Translations under genes and position numbers: made by a program
NCBI GenBank assembly: GCA_008694505.1
Contig: VZDJ01000041.1
Location: forward strand, 3,304,417 to 3,368,416
Source of the DNA: Cyanoderma ruficeps
Taxonomy: Eukaryota > Chordata > Aves > Passeriformes > Timaliidae
Direction: 5' to 3'
Length of the DNA stretch: 64,000 nucleotides
Shown here: positions 46,301 through 58,300 of the stretch, piece by piece
Layout of the letters: every line of letters begins with the position of its first letter
Numbering within the stretch: position 1 is the first letter of the stretch
Notes under the pieces: model-generated
Told to the model about the DNA's origin: nothing
What the model saw: only the letters and a program-made list of their open reading frames with translations
Databases searched by the model: none

Positions 46301-49300
46301 AACCGACCTTGCTGAGAAGCAGAGGTTCTTAATTCGAGCCCACATTAGTGCAGCCGGTCTATTTCTAGCTGGTTTTCAGCACTGCACTGGACAGGGTGGG
46401 CACACCCGCCCGCTCAGGCTTTTTACATCATTCCCCAAGATAGTGGAAGCATGCACACTGACAGCATCCCAAACCCTCATTTCAGAACTGCTGAGTCACT
46501 TTGTTTGACAACCATTGTTTCTTGTACTCTTCTCAAAGTCTTTCTATTGTCCACAGCAGTAAAAATTAAAAATCTGTAATATTTATTATCACACAAGGCA
46601 TAAATAAAGGCTACGCTTTCTACAGCCCCTTGCTCCTGGATGGAGCAACAGAGAATACAGTAGTCATTTACTGAGTTTACATTATCTGTAGTATAAAAGC
46701 CCTTTATTTGAAACAGCATTATCTTTTTAAATATTGCCCAAACCTGTATAACTGAATAATGAGCACTTAAGATGAGAGTCTGACAATCGGGTGTAAATCG
46801 ACAATGCTGCACAGATGTCCTGTAGGCCTCCCAGGACTTCAGAACCTTCCCATCTGACAACTGTAGTACCTTTACAATGAAGAATGCAATAATTTGTCAT
46901 TTATTTGACACACTTGAGGAAAACCAGAACATGCAAATTCTTCTTTAAATAACATGAGATTGTAAATACATGATTTTAAATCACTGGATTGGAACAACCA
47001 AAAATTCCTATTAGCTTTATCTGGGTAAAATGAAATTCAGAGCTAGATTATTAGCATTACCTTTAAGTAGTTTTCATTTAGACATCACTCACGAATGTAA
47101 ATTGAATTACATTCTTATTGAAGAATATTATTTTACAAATTCATCCAAATGACATTTATTTTTAAAAAAAAGCATAAAGAAAAATGTTTTCCTACTAGTT
47201 TTAAAATCCAATTTAGGATTTAATACCTTTATTGTTCCATTCTCCTGTCCAAAAGCTGCAAATTTAAGATCTTCACTTAAGCAACAGCAGGAAATGGGGG
47301 ATTCTTGGGCTGCTGTCTGCATAATAACATTGTCTGTATTTCCATTGATTAGCTGTAAAACAGGAAGGTAATTGAGGTATTACAATATTTTAAAATTTAA
47401 ACTTAAATAAATTACAGTATAGAGCTGAGAATGCCAAAGGGACCAGTTTTGAGCTTTAAATTATGAGTTACTTTCATAAACCACTTTGGATGTTGGTGCA
47501 CTCAGCACTTGGTGTGGCAGGGCCCACAGTAGTAAGAGTGTAGTCACTGTTTCCTTTAGCACAAATCTGGGCTCACATGTCTCACTGCCCCAGTTGGAGA
47601 GGATTCCTTCAGCTGTTACACAGAGCTTTGAAGCATTACATAATTTGCTTTTCCAGTGTAACACTTGGTCTATAGGTGCTGCACAAGTTACACATTGCTG
47701 TGCACATCTGAGCCACTTGGAGGGCCCACAGACCCCCATCATGAAGGCATAAGAGTTCTGGTCCTCTGCATCCCGTTTCAACATCAGGGTAAAAATTTCC
47801 CCTCAAACCCCATTTTTTCAATTACTAAACTAGGCACAGTGTCTAGATACAAAAATGTTACCATACATTGAGTCATCTGCTACAGATTCAACTCTTGAAA
47901 TCCAAGAACAAGAGGTTCTTTCAGTGCTTCCACAGTTTTCTACTGAGATTTGCAGGTAACATTCAAATGTACTAAAATATTGGTAAATACATCTTACTTG
48001 TAAATTCTTATGATTGTAGATAGCTAAAATCATCACTTCACCATTGTGAAACACAACATCCAGGTCACTTTTCAGCACAGCATCAGAGGACTTGCATACC
48101 TTCTTTGTTTCCCAGATCTGTTGAAGAACACAGTATTTCGTTAGCTTTATTAAAGAACAAGACATAAAACTTGCTGAATAACAGCACCTGTAAACCGAAG
48201 GCTTATAAACTTGCAAGTAACACTGACTTTTTAAAACAATGCAAATGATGCTTCTGCTATTTTTGATATTAGGGAAAGTTGTTCTACTACTATAGTGATT
48301 CCAACAGATGAAACAGAACTTTTTTTTCCCAGCCTGACCACAAGACTCCAGTGTGTTTAGAGTCATAGGTGTAACATCCAAAGTTTTCTAATCCAAAGAG
48401 CAGCATTAAAACTCAATTACAAAAAATATGAAATACAGCTTTCTATATTTCAATTGCTTTCAAAATTTCAAGAATATATGTGTTAACTTGGGAGAAAAGG
48501 AAAGGCTACCATGGCAAGGTATAGTTCTATTTTCACAGGTTTTAATGAGACATTACAATTACAGAAATCTATCCTAAATATTAACAGGCAAATATATCGA
48601 ACAATGAAACAGATTAAGTCTGCTAGAATCCTCAAAACCCTTCAAAATTCCCAATTCAGATAAAATGTAAAAAAACCCAGAAGGTTATAATTATTCTTGA
48701 AGTGCCACTAGACTTAAAAAAATCATATAGATATAGAGAAAAATTAGATAAACAGTAAATATAGCAAAAAACCTGGCACATTTTACTGTATATGTAAATT
48801 ATTTTATAACAAATATTTAAATTTATATTGACTATAAACTTACATAACAAAATACATAAGTATGTTTTTATATATTTTATATGATATATGATTTCACAAT
48901 AAACAATTTCTTAAATGAGTAACTTAATAATATCTATCTAAATTCAGATATTTCAAAAAAGAAGTTATCTTACGCGTATTGTCTGGTCATCAGATGAAGT
49001 CAGAAATAAAGATCCATCTGGTGAAAATGTCACACAGTGAACCCAGCTCATGTGTCCTCTGCAATATGCCACTTTTGATAAAGATTTAATATTCCATAAC
49101 TACAATAAAAGTATGAAAGAAAAACTCAAACGGATTTAGACTGCAATTAAAGGGAATATAGTGCAAGTACAGTGAGTTACTATGTCTTCTAGTATTTTCT
49201 TAATTCTTATTCTGAAATCAAATGTAACAAGAACTATGCCTGCTTATCAGATTTCAATGCTCAGGGAAATTGAATCAGGAGGCTCTGTGACTGCCATAAT

Positions 49301-52300
49301 TTTAAAAGACACATAAAAAAAAAACACAGGAAAAAGAAAATACAAGTTCTACAGATTGAAAAACCAAAAGACCCAAAAACAACAACAAAAACCCCCAAAC
49401 CAACCCCAACCTAAAACTTGGTATTTGTACAGACCTACTTTAGCCATGCTAGCTTCAAAGTTATTCTAGATGTTTCCTTCCTTCATAAGTACTAGCACAT
49501 AGAAGGAGAGAGCATTTGGTTTGTGTTAAGCAATACTCCTGAGAGTGACAAGAGTAGTTTTAGATAAACTTAATAGAGTAGTCAAGCTTTAGATAAATGT
49601 AAGTTCCATTGTCCAAAATGAACATGTAACTTCAAAACATTATTTCCCAGCTGGTATTTTAAATTTAAAAAGCAAATGAAAATTAAAAAGAATGGAGCAC
49701 ATCAAAATAGCTGCATTTGTTTTATCTCTGCATACAAGAAACCATCAGGACAAATGTAGAATGTTAAATTGCAAGTAGTCTTTTGTGGCATATTGCAGAC
49801 ACTTACTTCAACAGAACAGTGAGACAAAGCAACTGCTACTAACTCATCCCCAGGACAGAAGTCGCAGTACTGGATTGTGCTGTGATGACTGACAATGACT
49901 TGAGTTAACAAACCACACGTGTTGATATCAAAAAGCTGTGAACACATAATTAGAATAGAAACTCTGTTTGAATGACTTCACTATTCACAAATAGCTTATA
50001 TACTCAACACTGTACATTCTTGAATTCAGAAGTGTTTCTCTTAGTCAAAAGTTTGTTGACTGCTTATTTTTGTTTACACACATTTGAAATCAGGCACTTC
50101 TATCTGAAAGATCTTAATGACCTGGAATTTTATCTGCAATCATAATTTCTACCTATAAATATACTACCTCCAAAAGATTACTTAAGTGAGGTACTTACCA
50201 AAAGCTTATTTTTGGCTACTACCAAAATCATGTTACCATTTCTGGACCAAGAGCAACATTTTACTAAAACCTCCACATCATCTGGTTGCTCATCTGCATT
50301 TTTGAAGAAATCTTTTATCTCAATACTCTTCAATTCATTTCCTGAGCGTGCTTCCCAAAGCTGGAATAAACAGGAAATAGACACAATTTCTTGGCTGATG
50401 TAGGCACAGAATACAAGAGGAGAGAGCTCCCAACTACTTCTTAAGAAAAAAGGGCAGGGAAAACAATACAAAAGCCTCTTGTTATTTTCCCTAGTCAACA
50501 AATAGTATTACAATATTCACAAGTCCAAATGATTTACATATTAAAAAAAAAAAGGAGAAAAACAAACCAAGAAATAAAAACAAACCACAAAGATGATTAT
50601 GCTGTAGCAGAACCCTCTCCTTGGTTCTTTCCTCCTATCATTCCAGCTACAATGCTGCCTCAAATTCTACTTAAAAAAGAATAAAACCAAAAATAACACC
50701 TGCCCTAAAACTCTGTAAACAAACAATCTACTCACCATGAGAAATCTCGTATGCATCCAGCTTTGCACCTTAATTTCATTGAGAGACCTGCCAAAAATCT
50801 AGGGAACATTTTTGTCCCCTTTACCCCATTTTTCCTTATGAAAAACAGCTACAGCAATCCTTTCCTGATCTAGCAACTACATTGAGACATAACAGCATTT
50901 TAAGAATTGCAGTTCTGAAATAGCATAATTGAATTGCAACTAAAGACAATAAAAATAATACTCACGTTCGCAGAAACACAAACCTCTCAGTTTTGTAGTG
51001 CATAGAAGAAAACAGCTCAAGGATATTGCTTTTAATTTTTATGTCTCCTGATGATTCATTTTCAGACATGAAAAAACTTTCAAATAACCTAAGAACTTAC
51101 TACTATTTCTGGTTAAACAATTTTTACTCCCCACTCAAGTATTCTTAACAAAGTGCATTATGGGGCAAAAATATTCAAAATGAGGCTAGTTAGAATTTAT
51201 GTGCAACACAAGCAGTCAACTTCTTTTTCCTGGTACTGGACAAGCCATCTCAAAATCTTGCATTATAAATGGGACAAATAGTCAAATGTTTCAGGATTTA
51301 ATTCATTAAAGCTGATCATGCAGACAAAATTTTCTTATACATATTTTGCATTTGATGCAAAATCTGCCCATCCATCATCAAAACAAAGCACTGATTAAAA
51401 AATGTACTGTATACCTTTACTGTTCCATCTGTTGAGCAGCTAGCAACATATTCATCATTTGGTGAAAATCTGCAGTGATTGACAGAATTTTCATGACCTA
51501 TCATCGTATTTCTACAGTATTTTTCATTCAAATCCCAAATCTGTAAGAGAAATATAAATATCATCACATTCATGAATCAAAGACAGATCATTCATGCTCT
51601 TCTCAAAGTCACACACACTGGCAACCGAAACACCACTTTTACTTTTTCTTAGTTTGACCCACATGCTCATGGATTGGATGCTATGTGCCAGGCTACCCTA
51701 CAATTTACTCTTATCTGGCAAGATGCATGAAAACTATTAACATTAGAATTACATAAATCTAGTTAAAACTTTCTGTACAGCGCAGACAATTCCCCTGACC
51801 AGCACAAAATTACTGAAACTTTCCTTAGACTGAGAAAAAGCTTTGTCTTGCCTCATCCCTTTTCAGCTTCCTAAATCAGAATTATGTGGCTTACACACTT
51901 TAACAAAAATGAAATCTCTCAAGTTAGTCTTGAACAGTCAGAATATCACCTGGCCAAAGACCTCACCTTCATGCCCTACCAACAGAGGACTTGCCCATTC
52001 TCCTTAGCTGAGTATAAACACTTCTATTCTGCCTTGCTGAATTCTGACTACAGAGCTGTAGTCAATACTCTTGATCTGTTGCCATGTCTCTTCTACCAGG
52101 CTCATTAAAAAACCCCATGACTTTACAGTGTTTAGATATATTTACACATCAATTGTCAGGACACTTAACAATAAACCAAGCTGTTTGTCTTGCCATCGGT
52201 GACTCCAGTCATGTATCTGTCTCCAACCTATGACCTGTAACGTGATAATCAATAACTACCCTGTTATAACAAACAGCATGAGAATTATCTCAAACTTTTC

Positions 52301-55300
52301 CACTTACTTTGATGAAAGTGTCATTTGAGCAGGTGGCTAGAAGGTACTGACCACTTTTGTTATTGAACTGGCAGCAATTGACCTGCTCGGAGTGTTCTTC
52401 GTATACACACCTACACTGGCCTGTTCTTGAATTCCAGACCTAGGCAGAATTGAAAGATGAAAAAGGCTTTTAAATATATTTAAAGTAATTGTTTTTAAAA
52501 ATCTGGTGACTCTGCTGAAATACAGAAAACGTCCTAAAACATTTCTAATAATATCAGAAAAATATTTTGAAGAGGAAGATTACATATTTAAATAAAGAAG
52601 CAAGACATTATGAGGGGAAATGTCATAATTCAGATTAGAATCTGATAAATTCTGGACTTCCAACAAGACTTTGCTACTATAATGAGGAATTAAAAATCCC
52701 AACTATTTCACAGATAACAGACAAGAACCATTAAAAAAAGAACCCTGGATAGATTCATCTCATGTTATGAATAGGACTGGACTCACATTATGTTCTAGTT
52801 AAAAAGACGCGTCCAATAATACCAATAAAACAAGTGGTTAATTCTGCCTGCATGATGTTAACAGTAAGTATCTTTTATTTTACGTAACAAGTGGGGCTTT
52901 TCTGTTTGTCAAGTATTAAATTATCCACATAATATTTAAGACAGTTTAAAACACCCTTAGTTTTAAGAATCTGTGCTGAGTTAGTTAAACAGAAATTCAA
53001 ATTACAAGTTTGAAAAAAAGAATCATCTTTTTCTCATTCCCTTACCTTGACTTTTTTATCACTTGAACAAGTTGCTACAAATTCACCATCTGCAGAAAAC
53101 GTGCAACAGAGTATTTCATCATCATGGGCATTTATCTCCAGGATTCTCTCTCCACTTTCTGCTTTAAACACCTAAACCAAGAAACAGCAAAACCTTATAA
53201 CTTGCAGACAATTTTAAAGCACATATATAAGTTTCTTTTTTCATCTCAAACAGGTCTCTTTATGGAAGCTCTTAAAAAAATGGGTTGATTTTTGAAAGCA
53301 TTCATAATTTCAGGGGCAATAACATAATTATAAAGTTCTGCCAGGGTGATAAAAATTGTAAGAGAAAATTGTAGTGAAAACTGATTTAAAAAAATATTCC
53401 TGTTCTAACCCCACTCTCTAAGCCAAGAGCCATGCCCTTTCACGGTGTATTTTAACAGTAACTGCAAAACACAAATGTATTAACTAGATTGAAGATATTC
53501 TTAAAATACAAATTCCAGTGTTATATGTATGGGATACCCATGTATCTGAACTAAGAGTTTCAACAGAATTGATGATTGGAGGAACAAAAAACCAAAAATA
53601 AGTAGAGAAAAATTAACAGGCAAATTGTCACACGTTTCAGTCTCAAGTTACATATAGGCAATGGGGACGGTTGGGGAAAAGTGCTACATATTAATCAATT
53701 ACTGCAAATTCTGGGATTTAACTTTACAGCGTGGGGTGGGGAGGCACTGGAAATCAGGTCTCCCTTTCCATCTTAGGTTACATATTCTTAATTATTAAAA
53801 CATACCACAAGATGGTCTTTACAGCACTTTTCAGATTTTTTTTTAATTGAACAGAAATACCAATGACAGCTAAATTGTTGGTATATGTTCAAATAAGAAT
53901 ATAAATACTGAAGTAACAGGAAATCTACCTTCACAATAAGTTCTGTAAAATACATGTTCCTAATCTAGCAATCATTTTTTTAAGTAGCCTTGAAAACTGA
54001 AAAGCTTAAGTCGTAATTAGTAAAAACATGAATAAGCTCGAAGTTAAAAAATTAAAAAAGGATTATGGCTAATTTTCCTATTGTTTCTTCAATGAAAGAT
54101 TAGTTTAAATGCAATTGCAATCCACAGACTTGGGTGTAAAATGAAGAAAAATAAGCAAACTGCAGTGTCAATAATGAGGCCATTAGTAGAGAAGCCCAGC
54201 ACAGCAACTGCAGCACAGCATGAGTACATCCACAAGGCATCTCCTAAGTGGATGCCATGATCATAACACTGTACAGGCCAGCAAATAAAATAAGCAAATA
54301 AAAAACCCAGTACCAACACATTACGTAGCCAAATGAACAGCAACTTAGTACTCAACTCCTCAAGCATACAAAACAATACCAAAGGTTTGCAGCAAAGTTG
54401 TTCTTTTCCCTTACCTTTGGCTGTCTGGAATATGGGTACTTTACCAGGTTACTGGCTGGCTGATTGCTAGTTTTCTTGAGAGCTGGCTGACTCCCCTCCA
54501 GGCAGACTGCTGACAAATTTATAATAGTCATGCTCCTCTCTGTCTCTTCTAATCTGCTCTCTAAGCACTTTGGGCCTGTTTCCAATTTAATACCATCCTC
54601 AGCTTCAGGCATTTTCTCCACAGATATATTTCTTTTGCATTAAGGCATTTTACTAATTAAACACCAAAGTGGCAAAACGTCCACTACCATCCCATATAAA
54701 TAGTAAAGCTGTACCTAAAACATCCTACTACTCCTCAGTATTGTAGAATGTTTACTATGACTCGAAATAATACTTTTTGCAAGCAAATATTAAATAAGCT
54801 AGGGTGCATTGCTGGGCTGTGACCTTTCCCATATCATCTCATATTCACACATTAGGGCAGTGAAGGTACAAACCCTAAAATCACACCATTCAGCTCTTGA
54901 AGATAATGCTTACTTATTCTGAACATGGTGTTTATGCAATAATACAAACTTTTCAATCATCTGTCTCCAATTATGATTTAGGTCCAAATACTTCCACATA
55001 GCAACAGAAGAAAAGTGACAGGACTGTTTAACAAATGTTTTCAGAATGGTACACAGCATCTCTTCTGCTCATGCATAGGTGTCTTACCTGAAGTGTTTTA
55101 TCAGCACCACATGATGCTATTCTTTGTCTATCCTTAGAAAAGCAGGCATGGTAAACTGCATCTCTATGTGGACGAACAACCAGACGGTAGAGATTTTTCA
55201 AGGATTTTTTATTTCTACAGGGTAAGACAATTATTTAGATGAGCGGCTTTGTATTAATCAAAATCATCTCCAAGAAGATTAACACTTTTTCACACATCTT

Positions 55301-58300
55301 GAGCAACAAGCTTTATGAACAAGCAAAACAATCAACCTTAACTCTTAGCCTTCATGCTGAACTAATAAAGGAAACAAATTCCAACATTGACCCAGAGGTT
55401 TATATTGTGCTACAAAAGTTACAGCTTAGAGATTAAGAAAGATAACACTTTTATGATCTGAAAGGTGCTATTTCCAAATCTAAACTTTTTCCTGAGAATT
55501 CTTGTTCTCCTGCAGGAGAACTCTTCCAGCATATTAAAAAACATCTGTAAATTTGCTTAGATCTTCGCAAATTTCCTTAATTTTCACGATAATGGCTCAA
55601 TTCTAATCTCTAGGTAGCTAAATAAGATCTGTGACTATCACCACTTCTCAATCAGAGATTGGGTACAGGATCTAACACACCTTAGATTACTCTTGTCTCA
55701 CTTCAACAAAAACTTAAAGAGTTAGTAGCAATCACGATCATCCTGTTTAGCCACATCTTAACACAGAAAGCTAGCAAAGTAATGAGATGACCTGGTGATG
55801 AATGACCAAAACATCTCTCTCATGAACTAACTGGATATAACTCTTCTGAATCATGCAATTTCCAACCACTTTTGCAAAATAAAATATTAAAAGAAGAGAC
55901 TAATTTGCCTGGCTCTTTCTAGAACTGCTTGACATGGAGTCACTCTGTTTCATAAGCAATAAGTACTATAAATATCAGAAGATAAATGTTAAACAGAATC
56001 AAAGAGAGTTACGTGGTCAACTGACTATTGACAAGGCTGGGAAAACATGTAGATCTGTACACTTTTTCCTGTAAAAGCTTCAGGAAACAACAGGAAAGAA
56101 TTGTTTAAATAGGAGAAATTTCAAGATTGTGTAGAGATTACAATTTCCCACCTTGCTACTTTATAAAACTTTGCCTTTAAAATCATGGTTTACTTTAAAA
56201 TCTAAAAACATACTCTAACATACCCAATACTTGCACAACAATTCTAACTTCAAAATAAAACTATTTGAAGAAGATTCAAAGTATCATATTTTCATCTTTG
56301 CACTGTTATTTAAAAGGAACAATAATCGAATATTGAAGTAAATCTATTACTCAATTTATTTTCAAGTAATTATTACTAAGTTGATGCCTTACATATCCAG
56401 GGTTCTCCTTCTCCCACAAGTTCTTTAAAATTAATGCAACTTCTTTCCCTAGAAAAAAACTCCAGCAGTTCTTACAAAAATCCTTTTATTACCATACATG
56501 GTACATGTTGTACATACATAGCTGTACATTAAATGATTTCCTTGGTCTAGGGATCAGCATATCAGGAGACAGACTGCAGCTACTTACATCCACTCCAAAT
56601 AAAATGTTCCTGTTTCCCTCTGAGCATGTAGCTTGGCCTGTTGATACACCTCTGATGTCTCTGGCTGGCAAAGACCCAGCTGAATGATGTCAGGAAATGG
56701 CTGCCGTCCAAGAAGGTGCCCATTTAAAGACAGAAATTCCTGGAAATTCTCACGCACTGTGGTATCCTAAATACAGAGCAGACATTTAATAAGAAAAATA
56801 TATCTTAGGATTTGTTTCCTTGCTTTTTAAAATTTCTATACAGCTAATATTCATACAGAAGCCCTTAGCTCTAATTTTCTATTAAGTTATATTAGCAAAC
56901 ACATACAATAGATTGAAATATTTCATTATCCTATTCAGAAAGCATAATATCCTTATTTTTCAAACAAAGAATACTAGCAATAGTGATTTATTCAATAAGC
57001 AGTGTGAAATATCAGAAAAACTATTCCAAGTGGTCAGCATAACTCTACACCTCCCCAAAAGCAGAGTACCTTACATACCCACCACTAGGTACTGATCACT
57101 ATAGTTATTGAGTTCCATGGCCAACCATTTACACAGTGAAATTTAAACAAACAGAAAACCAAGTTTCCTTCATTTTTATCTTCTCCAAGTTCAATTTAAT
57201 ATTGGTTTCATGCTTTGGGTTTTTTTAAGCTTTCCATATACCTGCCATATACGTACATCCAACAAAATGCAATTACAAAACGTAAAATTATATTTGGAAT
57301 CAACTGATCATTTACCTTTTAGTATCATACCTTTTGATCCAGGATTGAACTATATTCTACATATTCATGAATCAGATGAGCAGGCCCTACCAATTCTGTT
57401 TTAGCTTTAATCCAATCTAACGAAAACATAAGATCACAGAGTTCCTGAAAGAAATACAAACTTAAGTTCAGAGTTTAAGAATCTACTTGGGGGGGAAAAA
57501 GAAAAACACAGGAAATACATTAGGTATTTAATACACTTTGGTACAACTGTCTCTTGTTGAAAACTTAGGCAATTTCTTGTTTCCTGCGTCTGAATTGTTC
57601 AGTTATAAAAATTCAGTGTTTAGAAGGCTACGTTTGTTTTAAACTGCTCTTTGATACAGTTAGCCACACAGGAGATGGAGGTACAGAGAAATTCTTGACT
57701 TCTGTAGCACCCAAGACCTATTTTTTTAACTCTGAAAAAGCTTCTTCTAGTCCAGTCTAGCAAAAATCACTACTAATAATGACTGTTAATCTTCCTAAGA
57801 GATGCTGAAACTCCTAAAACCATTGGTAAAAGATCAAGGGAGTCCTGCCATAACATCCTTTCATTCCTTCAGTGCTCTGGGTTGTATCATATCAGGCCCC
57901 ATGGACTCATGAACATTCAACTGGTCCAGCCAGCCCCTCACAATTTCACATTTGTCTCCACAAATGGAAAGTCCCAGATCCCACACTCATGGTCCTTCAA
58001 ACCAGGGGGCTGGGAAGACAAAGTCTGCCAGTACTATTAAAGACTCAGGGAAAAAAAAGGCATTGATCTTTATCTTTTTTAGTTAGATGACCATCTTTAA
58101 CAAGTATTGGTCCAATGTTTTCTTTAGACGTCCTCTAGAAAAACTGCTTAGCAACAACACTGCACAGGTGTAAAGCACATTCCAATTTAAAATCAATAAC
58201 TACCACAAGGATTAGATTATCATAGTTAAACAAAGAAAAGGAATACGTCCTAGCTTTATTAGCCTTCCAACAAGTAGAAATCCTTTCTAAATAATGAAAA

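Larger units (their letters stand above)
43434..46743 (-). other. APAF1: APAF1 introns between the last five WD exons
   Basis: These are AT-rich introns separating the exons at 43873, 44752, 45205 and 46744. The only distinctive content is the CpG-rich patch at 45920-46420 in the largest of them (45325-46743) and a poly-A run near 45601. Short open frames here are not genes. Confidence 0.75.
46870..50198 (-). other. APAF1: APAF1 introns in the middle of the WD region
   Basis: These introns lie between the exons at 47227, 47998, 48974, 49807 and 50199. The intron 47353-47997 has a GC-richer segment (47480-47800) with open frames on both strands that match nothing I know. A/C-rich low-complexity sequence lies near 49370-49420. 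Confidence 0.7.
50361..55087 (-). other. APAF1: APAF1 introns in the N-terminal propeller
   Basis: These introns separate the exons at 51415, 52308, 53046 and 55088. The 1.9-kb intron 53172-55087 contains an open frame with a good donor (54415-54621) that could be an unrecognised exon. Otherwise nothing is recognised. Confidence 0.7.

Noticed and set aside
45877..46315. Open frames on both strands in the GC-rich APAF1 intron
   Set aside because: Long frames are expected where stop codons are rare in GC-rich DNA. The translations are low-complexity and match no family, so the segment is treated as a regulatory candidate instead.
47461..47871. Overlapping frames of 61-107 codons on both strands in an APAF1 intron
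   Set aside because: The frames mirror each other on opposite strands, show no domain, and lie between well-defined WD exons. They are probably composition shadows or an unnamed repeat.
57860..58030. GC-richer segment in an APAF1 intron as a gene or named repeat
   Set aside because: It resembles interspersed bird sequence that I half remember, but I cannot name the family or see a coherent protein, so no call was made.
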